DNA of 27,550 nucleotides from Sphingobacterium sp. UBA7855 (GCA_002500745.1 DLST01000006.1:152097-179646); one strand, 5' to 3'; shown: positions 8,581 through 16,441, numbered from the stretch's first letter. Notes: generated from the letters alone by a model not told the origin. Translations and numbers: made by a program.

Positions 8581-8759
8581 TTTGTTCGCTAGTTTTTCGG
8601 GACTGATTCGTACCATCTTCGGAGTTCCCCCACTGCCTGCCCACTGATTCTCCACCTCGGGCCCACATAAACAGTGGGGAAAGAGTGGGGGATCAGTGGA
8701 GCGAGAGTGGACGCACGGCGAACAAAGGGCGAACGAAGAGCGAAGGAAGGGCGAAGAAG
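8581..8759. repeat. Mirror-symmetric array of sixteen 11-nt units
   Basis: An intergenic array built on an 11-nt period. TTCG begins at 8585, 8596, 8607 and 8618. CCAC begins at 8630, 8641, 8652 and 8663. After a 7-nt centre (8667-8673), GTGG begins at 8674, 8685, 8696 and 8707, and CGAA at 8719, 8730, 8741 and 8752. Every tetranucleotide pairs with its complement around position 8670 (coordinates sum to 17340), while most of the 7-nt spacers have diverged. One spacer pair, 8645-8651 with 8689-8695, is also complementary (two wobble pairs), giving a 15-bp local stem. The right arm is purine-rich and the region is GC-rich compared with its surroundings. An 11-nt period does not fit coding sequence. 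I do not know a named family that matches it. Confidence 0.9.
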
Positions 8760-8798
8760 CTATAGTTTAAAGACTCAGCTTTTCGATAAATTACGCGA

Positions 8799-9494
8799 TT
8801 AGTAGGTAACTTTAGGTTTATTATTTTCACAAATTACACCCTTAGCTGGTTTGTCATTTGTCGTACTGCAATTTAAGCTTTTATCCAGCGTTCTTTTGGC
8901 ATTGTCCAAATGGTTATATTGTTCTGCCATATTCCCAAACTCAGCAAAGTTCTCTTTGTCTGTATACAATATGGAAATAAACTCGCAGTCTTTACGAAAG
9001 GGGGCAATGTGCCATTTACTGGGGTCGTTGCAGGGAATGTCATCAAAAAAGGTCTGTAGCTTGGGGAGCAGATCTGCCAATCGTTGGTTGATCTCTGATA
9101 ATTCCAAATCTCTAGCTGAGGCAACTTTCAGTTTGCCGGCGATGCACCGTATTCCAAAATGAGGAGGAAGATAGTTGGGCGAAACACTGGTGTCGTAAAC
9201 AATAGGTCCTTTATATACTTTCTGTGCCCTTTCTCTGAGCGCTGCAGCTTCGGTAATTAACTTATTATAGGCTTGTTCAAAGCTCGGGTGTACGGGTACA
9301 TAGGTGTAATAAAGCGTGTCAACTCGGCATTCCTTTAAATCACTGCAGGAAATATTTTCGGTTAGTTTAACCGCTTGTTGGATTTTATCTGCTGCTAGAC
9401 TTGTGAGTTCGTCGTAGCTTTCTTCTTTTTTACAGTCTACAAAGAGAAGTGTACTACATAAAAAAGCGTAGAATAGGTGTTTTAAGTACTTCAT
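8799..9494 (-). CDS. Cysteine-rich lipoprotein of unknown function
   Basis: A 231-residue protein whose N-terminus (MKYLKHLFYAFLCSTLLFVDC) looks like a lipoprotein signal with Cys21 followed by KKEE. Asp at the -1 position is unusual for a lipobox, so lipidation is likely but not certain. The mature part has seven further cysteines (50, 56, 117, 155, 170, 209, 222), suggesting disulphide bonds in the periplasm or at the surface. Two helical stretches (about 72-92 and 132-150) are visible. It ends shortly before the 11-nt array and is transcribed divergently from dnaX. I do not recognise the family. Confidence 0.72.
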   Translation of the reverse strand: MKYLKHLFYAFLCSTLLFVDCKKEESYDELTSLAADKIQQAVKLTENISCSDLKECRVDTLYYTYVPVHPSFEQAYNKLITEAAALRERAQKVYKGPIVYDTSVSPNYLPPHFGIRCIAGKLKVASARDLELSEINQRLADLLPKLQTFFDDIPCNDPSKWHIAPFRKDCEFISILYTDKENFAEFGNMAEQYNHLDNAKRTLDKSLNCSTTNDKPAKGVICENNKPKVTY

Positions 9495-9583
9495 AAATTG
9501 GTTTTTTTAAGCTTAACGAAAGCTTTCAGCTATCCGCTACAGTTGCAAATCAATGTGACGTGTAAAAATAGTATTAAAATTCG

Positions 9584-9591
9584 TATCTTCG
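9584..9591 (+). promoter_or_regulatory. Possible -7 element of dnaX
   Basis: TATCTTCG matches TAnnTTTG with one mismatch and ends 4 nt before the ATG at 9596. No good TTTG was found at the usual upstream distance. If real, the transcript would start at or very near the ATG and be almost leaderless. Confidence 0.35.
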
Positions 9592-9595
9592 TGCA

Positions 9596-11446
9596 ATGGA
9601 TAATTTTATTGTTTCTGCACGTAAATACCGCCCGATTACCTTTGATTCGGTTGTAGGTCAGCAACACATTACGGGTACCTTAAAGAATGCGATACACAAC
9701 AACCAGTTGGCGCAGGCATTTTTGTTTTGTGGTCCTCGTGGTGTGGGTAAAACTACCTGTGCACGCATTTTAGCTAAAACAATAAATTGTGAAAATATCT
9801 TAGAGGGTACTGAGCCATGTGGCGAATGCGACAGCTGTAAATCTTTCCAAAACGGTAATTCATTTAGTATTCATGAACTGGATGCAGCATCGAATAACTC
9901 GGTCGATGATATCCGTAATCTTATTGAGCAAGTGCGGATACCTCCACAGGCAGGAAAATATAAAATCTATATCATAGATGAGGTCCATATGTTGTCTCAG
10001 GCGGCTTTCAATGCATTTTTGAAGACCCTCGAGGAACCGCCTTCTTATGCAATATTTATTCTGGCAACGACAGAGAAACATAAGATTTTACCGACGATAC
10101 TTTCGCGTTGTCAGATTTTCGATTTTAACCGAATCAAAGTGGAAGATATGGCTAACCATTTGGCTAGTATTGCAGATCGGGAAAGTATCGCTTATGATCA
10201 GGATGGATTGCATATCATTGCACAAAAGGCAGACGGTGGGCTTCGAGATGCCCTGTCTATGTTTGATCAGATCGTCAGCTTCTCCAATAAAAATGTCACC
10301 TATCAAGCTGTCATTGATAATCTAAACATTTTAGATTACGACTATTATTTCAAGTTAACAGATGCTATTTTAACCGAAGATGCAGCACAATCCTTACTGA
10401 TTTTCAATGAGATTTTGAACCACGGATTTGATGGCAGTCATTTCATTGCAGGTTTGTCATCGCATTTCAGGAACTTGCTTGTTGCGAAAGAACCTTCGAC
10501 TCTAAAATTGCTGGAAGTTAGTGACAGTATTCGTCAAAAATATTTACAGCAGGCTCAAAAAGCTTCTTCGGGATTTTTGTTATCGGCGTTGAATATTTCC
10601 AATCAATGTGAAATTAACTATAAAACGAGTAAAAATCAGCGTTTACAGGTCGAGCTTTCACTCCTTAAGACTTGTCATATAGCCCATGCGATCAAATTGA
10701 GCCAGCTTGGATCTGTCCAGATGTCTTCGGCCAACGAGGAGGTAAAAAAAAAACTTCCTGAGCCAATAGCAGCACATCCAAAGCAGAGCGCTTCTGCTGT
10801 AATGGCATCTCCAGAAAGTTCGTACGGTAATGCACCTGTGAAAGAAAATCACGTTGTGCCGCCACTTCCACAAGCTGCACCTGTGAATTATCAAACTTCG
10901 GATATTAAGGCCGAACCGAAAAAGGATCCTGTTTCTAATGTCCCTCCCAAAGTTAAAAAAGGAGGGTGGGGGGCTTCCGCTTCGGCAATCATTCCATCTT
11001 TGCCGAATTTGAATACCATATACGATAATAATACGGTTGCCAAAGAAGGGGATGAGCCAGAATTGATACGTGGTAGTGAACAACGCGATGTTTCATACGG
11101 TCAATTTATTGCGGTTTGGAACAGTTATGCTGAACAACTTAAAGCAGAAAACAAGATTAACCTGTACACCATGATGACGGCCATGCAACCCCGACTTAAT
11201 GGTGTATTGATTGAAATTGATGTTGAAAATGGAGTTCAGATGGATGTATTGCAAAGTGCAAAGGTCGATGTACTGAATTATCTGCGTGTGAAGCTCCAGA
11301 ATTTTTCGTTGGATCTAAAGGGGGTGATGATGGAGCACACTATTTCGCGCAAACCCTATACTTCACAGGAGAAGTATCAAGCCATGGTCAATAAAAACCC
11401 ACTATTAGATACGTTGCGGAAGGAGTTTAACTTGGGGCTAAGCTAA
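9596..11446 (+). CDS. dnaX: DNA polymerase III subunit gamma/tau
   Basis: A 616-residue clamp-loader ATPase that opens the sliding clamp and, as tau, links polymerase cores to the helicase. The AAA+ core is complete: Walker A GPRGVGKTT (46-54, Lys52), zinc-binding Cys65, Cys75, Cys78 and Cys81, Walker B IIDEVH (126-131), and the SRC motif at 170-172. Clamp-loader domain III runs to about 370. A Pro/Ala/Lys-rich linker follows, and a conserved tau-like C-terminal domain spans about 495-616. An A10 run at 10744-10753 encodes the end of Val383 and Lys384-386, exactly at the start of the linker. Slipping by one base in either direction meets a stop within a few codons, predicting gamma-type products of about 388-390 residues. 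Transcribed divergently from the lipoprotein upstream; rlmB follows 77 nt downstream. Confidence 0.97.
   Translation: MDNFIVSARKYRPITFDSVVGQQHITGTLKNAIHNNQLAQAFLFCGPRGVGKTTCARILAKTINCENILEGTEPCGECDSCKSFQNGNSFSIHELDAASNNSVDDIRNLIEQVRIPPQAGKYKIYIIDEVHMLSQAAFNAFLKTLEEPPSYAIFILATTEKHKILPTILSRCQIFDFNRIKVEDMANHLASIADRESIAYDQDGLHIIAQKADGGLRDALSMFDQIVSFSNKNVTYQAVIDNLNILDYDYYFKLTDAILTEDAAQSLLIFNEILNHGFDGSHFIAGLSSHFRNLLVAKEPSTLKLLEVSDSIRQKYLQQAQKASSGFLLSALNISNQCEINYKTSKNQRLQVELSLLKTCHIAHAIKLSQLGSVQMSSANEEVKKKLPEPIAAHPKQSASAVMASPESSYGNAPVKENHVVPPLPQAAPVNYQTSDIKAEPKKDPVSNVPPKVKKGGWGASASAIIPSLPNLNTIYDNNTVAKEGDEPELIRGSEQRDVSYGQFIAVWNSYAEQLKAENKINLYTMMTAMQPRLNGVLIEIDVENGVQMDVLQSAKVDVLNYLRVKLQNFSLDLKGVMMEHTISRKPYTSQEKYQAMVNKNPLLDTLRKEFNLGLS
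10744..10769 (+). promoter_or_regulatory. Probable slippage site in dnaX (A10 run)
   Basis: Ten consecutive A residues (10744-10753) lie in frame as the last base of GTA plus three AAA codons. With one extra A the frame reads K-T-S then TGA at 10759-10761. With one fewer A it reads K-N-F-L-S-Q then TAG at 10767-10769. A 6-bp hairpin, AGCAGA at 10782-10787 and TCTGCT at 10793-10798, lies 28 nt downstream, rather far for a ribosomal frameshift stimulator. The layout therefore fits RNA-polymerase slippage, as known for Thermus thermophilus dnaX, better than the E. coli ribosomal mechanism. This is inferred from sequence only. Confidence 0.65.
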
Positions 11447-11455
11447 TTCGGAGAC

Positions 11456-11484
11456 TTTAGTTGTTGTTTATTTTTGTACATTTG
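11456..11484 (+). promoter_or_regulatory. Possible promoter of rlmB
   Basis: TACATTTG at 11477-11484 matches the TAnnTTTG consensus exactly, and a second exact match, TATTTTTG, sits directly before it at 11469-11476. TTTA at 11456-11459 is a near-match to the -33 TTTG with 17-nt spacing to 11477. The rlmB ATG is at 11524, leaving a leader of roughly 30 nt. Confidence 0.45.
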
Positions 11485-11523
11485 CAATCTCTTCTATGAA
11501 GAGCAGAATATTTAGTTTTTATT

Positions 11524-12312
11524 ATGCAAGGAAATTTTCAAAGACGTGATCGCGACCACGGCGAAAGACGTGAGGTGAATCAGATGGTATTTGGTATTCG
11601 TGCTGTGATGGAAGCAATAGATAGCGGTAAAGAGATCGAGTCATTGTTTATACAGCGTGGTTTGAGTGGTAGTTTGATTATAGAATTGAAAGCCTTGCTA
11701 AAAGAGCATAATATCGCTTTTCAACAGGTGCCGATCGAGAAGTTAAACCGGATAACACGTAAAAACCATCAAGGTGTAATCGCGGTCATTTCGCCAATCA
11801 CCTATCATGATATTGAAGATCTTCTACCGCAGATTTATGAAGAGGGTGAAACACCTTTACTTTTGATGTTGGATGGAGTAACAGACGTTCGTAATTTAGG
11901 TGCTATCGCACGGACAGCTGAATGTTCCGGTGTTCATGCGATTATTGTTCCCAAAAAAGGGTCTGCTGAAGTTAATCCTGACGCGATTAAAACATCTGCG
12001 GGCGCATTATATAAAATCCCTGTTTGCCGCCACGATAGCCTTTCAAAAGTAGGTAAATTTTTGATTGATTCGGGGGTACAGTTAGTCGCTAGTACAGAGA
12101 AGACAACGACGAGTATATACGATGTCGATTATACGGCGCCAACCTGTGTGATTATGGGGGCGGAGGATATCGGCGTATCCAATGACTTAATCCGAATTGC
12201 GGACAATCTCGCCAAGATTCCAATGTATGGTGAAATCAGTTCATTAAATGTATCAGTTTCTGCTGCTGTTGTGATCTACGAAGCAATTCGCCAACGGATT
12301 GTTAAAAAGTAG
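11524..12312 (+). CDS. rlmB: 23S rRNA (guanosine-2'-O)-methyltransferase RlmB
   Basis: A 262-residue SpoU-family methyltransferase. RlmB methylates the 2'-O of G2251 (E. coli numbering) in 23S rRNA using S-adenosylmethionine. An N-terminal substrate-binding domain begins at MVFGIRAVMEAI (21-32). The SPOUT catalytic domain has motif 1 LDGVTDVRNLGAIARTAE (116-133, with Asn124 and Arg130), motif 2 VIMGAEDIGVS (209-219), and motif 3 ISSLNVSVSAAVVIYEA (238-254). The knot residues and catalytic Arg are all present. The first 20 residues are highly charged, so ATG at 11584 is an alternative start that keeps the whole fold. TrmH-type paralogues share these motifs, but the N-terminal domain favours RlmB. 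Convergent with the acyl-CoA synthetase gene and separated from it by a bidirectional terminator. Confidence 0.93.
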   Translation: MQGNFQRRDRDHGERREVNQMVFGIRAVMEAIDSGKEIESLFIQRGLSGSLIIELKALLKEHNIAFQQVPIEKLNRITRKNHQGVIAVISPITYHDIEDLLPQIYEEGETPLLLMLDGVTDVRNLGAIARTAECSGVHAIIVPKKGSAEVNPDAIKTSAGALYKIPVCRHDSLSKVGKFLIDSGVQLVASTEKTTTSIYDVDYTAPTCVIMGAEDIGVSNDLIRIADNLAKIPMYGEISSLNVSVSAAVVIYEAIRQRIVKK

Positions 12313-12332
12313 CACCATACTTTATTGATAAT

Positions 12333-12367
12333 AAAAAATCCTTTGTATTTTAACAAAGGATTTTTTT
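12333..12367. terminator. Bidirectional terminator between rlmB and the acyl-CoA synthetase
   Basis: A perfect 14-bp stem (12333-12346 with 12353-12366) and a 6-nt loop begins with A6 and ends with a T7 run. On either strand the hairpin is followed by a T-tract, so it can end both convergent transcripts. Confidence 0.93.
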
Positions 12368-12372
12368 GTAAG

Positions 12373-14136
12373 CTAGATTTGATAAATTTGCTCGATCTCT
12401 CGTTCGTATTTTTGTAGGATAACTTTTCTTTTCATCTTTAAAGTAGGGGTCAATTCACCGGTCTCAATCGTCATTTCATTGGGGATAATGGCGAATTTTT
12501 TGATCTGTTCCCAGTTTCCAAAATTTTTATTGATACGGTTTAGTTCCGACTCGATTTTCTGCTTCAGTTCCGGGCTATTTAGAAAATCCGGCCTAGAAAG
12601 ATTTGACAGGGTCGGAAATGCTGTTTTCGACCATTCCAATAGATTTGCATAGTTGGAAAAAATCAAAGCTGCGGGGAACTTACGGCCTTCTCCAAGTACC
12701 ATTGCCTGTTCGATAAATGGAGATTCTACCAGCCTAGATTCAATCTGCTGAGGAACAATATATTTTCCTCCCGATGTCTTGAACATCTCTTTCTTTCGAT
12801 CTATGATTTTAAGGAATTTGCCATCTACCCATTCGCCAATGTCTCCTGTGTATAACCAACCATCTTTAATTGCTTCTGCTGTTGCCTCTGGATTTTTATA
12901 ATAACCGATCATATTATTGTCTCCTTTCGTCAATATTTCTCCATCGGGCGCAAGCTTAATTTCGATATGAATTAATGGCAAGCCAACTGTCCCAATTTTC
13001 ATAGCCCTTCTATAACAGTTTACGGCGATACATGGTCCAGCTTCAGTAAGACCATAACCTTCGTAAATCGGAATTCCTGCAGCCATATATAGACGAATTA
13101 GCCTTTGCTGTAGTGCAGCGCTTCCAGAAGCAATTCCCTTGATATCACCACCGAAAGCCTTACGCCATTTCGAAAAAACTAATTTACGGGCAATTTTCAA
13201 CTGAAGATCATACCACCATGATCGCCCCTCGAGTGTGTATTTTTCGCCGAGGTTTATGGACCAGAAGAATAGTTTTCGCTTAATCCCTGTTAGCTGTTCT
13301 CCCGTTGCCATTATCTTTTCATAAACTTTCTCCAAAACGCGAGGAACAGCAGAGAAAATATGTGGCTTTACAGATTTAAAGTCTTCGCCTATTGTATCCA
13401 TAGATTGAGCAAAGAAGATGGTCAAGCCTTTGTACATATACACGTATTGGAACACGCGCTCATAGGCATGGCAGACTGGAAGAAAGGAAAGCGCCCGGTC
13501 ACCGCGTTGAACAGGAAAGGAATATTCGCTACTGCATGTATCTGCTAATAAATTTTTATGAGACAGCATAACACCTTTTGGGTTTCCTGTTGTGCCTGAG
13601 GTGTAAATGATGGAGGCCAGAGCATCGGGTTTGATACCATCACGAAGCTGGTTGAGCGTTTCATCTGTAATCATCTCCCCGCTTGCAACGAAATCCTTCC
13701 AATGGTTGAGATCATCTTCTTTTTCGAAGCTATAGATCGCACTTAATTGAGGACAATCGTCTTTTATCGTTAATATCTTTGTATAGAGTTCTTTTGAACT
13801 GACAATGCAGTTTTTAATTTCGGCATGATTGAAAATGTAGGTATAATCTAACGTCGAAATATTGGGGTAAATCGCGACAACAACAGCGCCAATTTGTTGG
13901 ATAGCAAAGTCAAGTATATTCCATTCGACACGGTTTTCACTAATTAAAGCCACTTTCTCTCCCGCTTGTACACCGAGTGCGATCAGACCTTTTGACGTCT
14001 TGTTAACTTGCTCAATAAATTCAGCATTGCTCAGTGTTACCCATTTGTTATCTTTTTTAAATGAAAACATCGGAAAGTCTGGTGCAATATCATATTGTAG
14101 ATAAGCTAAATCAAATAATCTCGTTGCTGTTGGCAT
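12373..14136 (-). CDS. Long-chain fatty acid-CoA ligase (AMP-forming)
   Basis: A 587-residue adenylate-forming enzyme that activates long-chain fatty acids to acyl-CoA through an acyl-AMP intermediate, for lipid synthesis or beta-oxidation. The signature motifs are intact: the phosphate loop YTSGTTGNPKGV (178-189), YEGYGLTEAG (358-367), the ATP-binding TGD (430-432), and the hinge region IIDRKKEMFKTSGGKYIVP (444-462). The length and the GGKYIVPQQIE sequence match the long-chain (FadD15-like) branch rather than acetyl- or medium-chain ligases. No transmembrane segment is obvious. It forms a single-gene unit, with terminators on both sides (12333-12367 and 14239-14287). Confidence 0.93.
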   Translation of the reverse strand: MPTATRLFDLAYLQYDIAPDFPMFSFKKDNKWVTLSNAEFIEQVNKTSKGLIALGVQAGEKVALISENRVEWNILDFAIQQIGAVVVAIYPNISTLDYTYIFNHAEIKNCIVSSKELYTKILTIKDDCPQLSAIYSFEKEDDLNHWKDFVASGEMITDETLNQLRDGIKPDALASIIYTSGTTGNPKGVMLSHKNLLADTCSSEYSFPVQRGDRALSFLPVCHAYERVFQYVYMYKGLTIFFAQSMDTIGEDFKSVKPHIFSAVPRVLEKVYEKIMATGEQLTGIKRKLFFWSINLGEKYTLEGRSWWYDLQLKIARKLVFSKWRKAFGGDIKGIASGSAALQQRLIRLYMAAGIPIYEGYGLTEAGPCIAVNCYRRAMKIGTVGLPLIHIEIKLAPDGEILTKGDNNMIGYYKNPEATAEAIKDGWLYTGDIGEWVDGKFLKIIDRKKEMFKTSGGKYIVPQQIESRLVESPFIEQAMVLGEGRKFPAALIFSNYANLLEWSKTAFPTLSNLSRPDFLNSPELKQKIESELNRINKNFGNWEQIKKFAIIPNEMTIETGELTPTLKMKRKVILQKYEREIEQIYQI

Positions 14137-14238
14137 AGTGAAAATCCAGTTCTTATAATACAGCTAATTTACGTTTTTTTATAGACACATCCGTATTCAA
14201 TACGTGGATTAATGGGTATGTTAGCGGAGAAGGTGGTA

Positions 14239-14287
14239 TAAAAAAAGACTCTGGTATATCAAGCTATGTGCTTTTATACCAGAGTCT
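14239..14287 (-). terminator. Intrinsic terminator of the DEAD-box helicase gene
   Basis: On the minus strand a perfect 13-bp stem (AGACTCTGGTATA and its complement, plus-strand 14246-14258 and 14275-14287) has a 16-nt loop and is followed by a T-run (plus-strand A-run up to 14246). It lies 29 nt after the helicase stop and isolates the gene from the acyl-CoA synthetase. Confidence 0.9.
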
Positions 14288-14315
14288 CTAAACTCTTATT
14301 TTAAATACTGTTTAC

Positions 14316-16178
14316 TTAGTATTTACTTTTTGATTCTTTGCGTTTTCCAGAGAAATCACGGAAGCCTCCGCCATTGTTGCCGCTACGCTCACGCCTCTCG
14401 CCACTGAATCCTCCTTCACGTCTTCCGCTGCGCTCGCCGCCACCATAACCACCTTCACGTCTTCCACCGCGATCACCGCCACGATATCCACCTTCACGTC
14501 TTCCACCGCGATCACCGCCACGGCTTCTTCCGCCACGGCCTTCACTTTTTCCTTCACCAGATACTTCAATACGTACTTGACGACCGTTGTAATCTACGTT
14601 CTGGAATCCTTGGAATACTTTCTCGACCTCAGCATCTTGAACTTCAAAGAATGTAAATACACCCTTCAAATCAATTTTACCAATAGATTTTCCTGAAATG
14701 TTGGCATTGTTACAGATAAAGCCCAACATGTCTCCACGAGAGAATTCATCTACTGAGCCTAAGTTCATGAATAAACGTGTGTAACCTTTTGAACCTTCAC
14801 GAGAGCGACCATCACGTCTATCACCGCGGTCTTCACGAGAACCGTCGCGCGCTTCGATATTTAAATCTGGGGCGTTTTTGTAATAATCCAAGAAACGGTT
14901 GAACTCAAGAGAAGCAAATCTTTTGATGATATCTTCTTTGGAAAGAGATTCCAAATTTTCCATAATTGCTGGCAAGAATGGGCTGATTTGTTCATCGTTC
15001 ACTTCAACATTTTCAATCTTTTTAACGATCGAAAATAATTGTTTTTCGCAAACTTCAGCACCTTGAGGGACTTGCTTTTTCTCAAAAGGCTTACCAATGA
15101 TCTTTTCAAGATGACGGATTTTGCTTAGTTCTTTTACGTTTACCAAAGAAAGTGAAATACCAGTTTTACCTGCACGGGCTGTACGGCCTGAACGGTGTGT
15201 ATAGTTTTCTGTTTCATCAGGTAAAGAGAAGTTGATAACGTGAGTTACATCACTTACATCAATACCACGAGCAGCTACGTCTGTTGCGATCAACAATTGT
15301 AAACTACGGTCACGGTAACGTTTCATTACTTTATCACGTTGTTGTTGGGATAAATCACCATGCAATGAATCTGCATTGTATCCATCTTTGATCAACGCTT
15401 CAGCAATATCTTGCGTCTCGATTTTTGTACGACAAAATACGATACCAAAGATATCAGGATTTGAGTCTACAATACGTTTGAACGCCGCATATTTATCTTT
15501 TGCTTTGATCAAATAGTAATGGTGTTCAATGTTGGCATTACCTGTATTTTTTGTACCTACAGTAAGCTCAACAGGGTCGGTCATATAATTCTTTGCGATA
15601 CGACGCACTTCAGAAGGCATCGTTGCCGAAAATAACCAAGTTTTTTTCTCGTCAGGAGTTTCTGACAAAATGTTGTTGATGTCTTCTTTGAAGCCCATAT
15701 TGAGCATCTCATCCGCTTCATCCAATACAACATATTTTACATTTGAGAAATCAATCGCATTTCTGCCAATGATATCCAACATACGACCTGGGGTCGCTAC
15801 TACAATTTGCACTCCACGTCTAATTTGACGCAGCTGGTCTGAGATATTTGCACCTCCATATACAGCAACAACATGTACGTTGTTAACGTATTTAGCAAAT
15901 TTTTCTAAATCTTTTGAGATTTGTAAACATAATTCCCGAGTAGGGCAAAGGATTAATGCCTGAGGGTGTTTTTGAGAAAAGTCTAATTGCTCTAATAATG
16001 GAAGACCAAATGCCGCGGTCTTTCCTGTGCCAGTTTGGGCTAATCCGACAAAATCGTCGTTACCAGTCAATAAAACAGGAATGGCTTTTTCCTGAATTTC
16101 AGAAGGTTTTTCGAAACCTAATTCTGAGATGGCATTAACAACTTCCTCACGGATTCCCAGTTCTAAAAATGGGTTCAT
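14316..16178 (-). CDS. DEAD-box RNA helicase with DbpA-type RNA-binding domain and RGG tail
   Basis: A 620-residue ATP-dependent RNA helicase, likely acting in ribosome assembly, RNA decay or cold adaptation. The helicase core has the Q motif (GFEKPSEIQ, 21-29), motif I AQTGTGKT (47-54), PTREL (79-83), VLDEADEM (151-158), motif III SATMP (184-188), and motif VI HRSGRTARAG (328-337). A DbpA-like RNA-binding domain lies at about 466-540 (YTRLFMNLG...GKIDLKGVFTFFEV). The tail (545-620) is rich in Arg and Gly and holds about three 13-residue repeats such as GGDRGGRREGGYR; two of them are encoded by nearly identical 39-nt copies. The DbpA-type domain in E. coli DbpA binds a 23S rRNA hairpin, but the RGG tail suggests broader RNA binding. 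A strong promoter lies upstream and a terminator downstream. Confidence 0.95.
   Translation of the reverse strand: MNPFLELGIREEVVNAISELGFEKPSEIQEKAIPVLLTGNDDFVGLAQTGTGKTAAFGLPLLEQLDFSQKHPQALILCPTRELCLQISKDLEKFAKYVNNVHVVAVYGGANISDQLRQIRRGVQIVVATPGRMLDIIGRNAIDFSNVKYVVLDEADEMLNMGFKEDINNILSETPDEKKTWLFSATMPSEVRRIAKNYMTDPVELTVGTKNTGNANIEHHYYLIKAKDKYAAFKRIVDSNPDIFGIVFCRTKIETQDIAEALIKDGYNADSLHGDLSQQQRDKVMKRYRDRSLQLLIATDVAARGIDVSDVTHVINFSLPDETENYTHRSGRTARAGKTGISLSLVNVKELSKIRHLEKIIGKPFEKKQVPQGAEVCEKQLFSIVKKIENVEVNDEQISPFLPAIMENLESLSKEDIIKRFASLEFNRFLDYYKNAPDLNIEARDGSREDRGDRRDGRSREGSKGYTRLFMNLGSVDEFSRGDMLGFICNNANISGKSIGKIDLKGVFTFFEVQDAEVEKVFQGFQNVDYNGRQVRIEVSGEGKSEGRGGRSRGGDRGGRREGGYRGGDRGGRREGGYGGGERSGRREGGFSGERRERSGNNGGGFRDFSGKRKESKSKY
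14449..14523. repeat. Coding tandem repeat, 39-nt period, in the helicase tail
   Basis: Two nearly identical 39-nt copies (starting at 14449 and 14488) encode 13-residue Gly/Arg repeats on the minus strand. A diverged third copy lies at about 14410-14448. In-frame period and location inside the helicase gene make this a protein repeat that could change in copy number. Confidence 0.8.
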
Positions 16179-16218
16179 GAAATATTATATACAATAGGCA
16201 CTATTGCCTAAGGCGTTG

Positions 16219-16249
16219 CAAAGATAAGAATAATATTGGAATAAACAAA
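16219..16249 (-). promoter_or_regulatory. Consensus promoter of the DEAD-box helicase gene
   Basis: On the minus strand TTTG (plus 16246-16249, CAAA) and TATCTTTG (plus 16219-16226) are separated by 19 nt. Both elements match the Bacteroidota TTTG-N19-TAnnTTTG consensus. Transcription should begin near 16212, giving a leader of about 35 nt that contains a short hairpin (AGGCA/TGCCT). This is the best promoter in the window. Confidence 0.75.
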
Positions 16250-16425
16250 TAATTTAAATAATTGATTTTTAAGGGAATCTGATTCTTTTATACCAGGTGA
16301 TAATAAATTGAGCGCTGTTATATAGATTTAGCTCACTTTGAAAAGTATTATTTCGAATGTGAAACTATTTTTTATACCTACAGTTTCTTTATTCATTTAT
16401 TAATAGAAACTTAATATTTCAACCT

Positions 16426-16433
16426 TAATTTTG
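16426..16433 (+). promoter_or_regulatory. Possible -7 element of the sigma factor gene
   Basis: TAATTTTG matches TAnnTTTG exactly and ends 8 nt before the ATG at 16442. No TTTG is seen 17-23 nt upstream, so it may depend on another sigma factor or be coincidental. If used, the message would be nearly leaderless. Confidence 0.35.
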
Positions 16434-16441
16434 GTATTAGC

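Noticed and set aside
8330..8668. Open frame of 112 codons on the minus strand crossing the array and the start of the transglutaminase-like gene
   Set aside because: It overlaps a recognisable signal peptide in another frame, crosses the 11-nt array and has low-complexity content; the array's period is incompatible with coding.
8585..8755. CRISPR array or intrinsic terminator
   Set aside because: Units are 11 nt with 4-nt constant parts, far shorter than CRISPR repeats, and there is no T-run or single continuous stem typical of a terminator.
10782..10798. Stimulatory hairpin for ribosomal frameshifting in dnaX
   Set aside because: The 6-bp stem is real but lies 28 nt beyond the A-run, too far for the usual mechanism.
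14449..14523. CRISPR-like direct repeats
   Set aside because: The repeats are in frame inside the DEAD-box helicase, 39 nt long without unique spacers, and encode an RGG tail.
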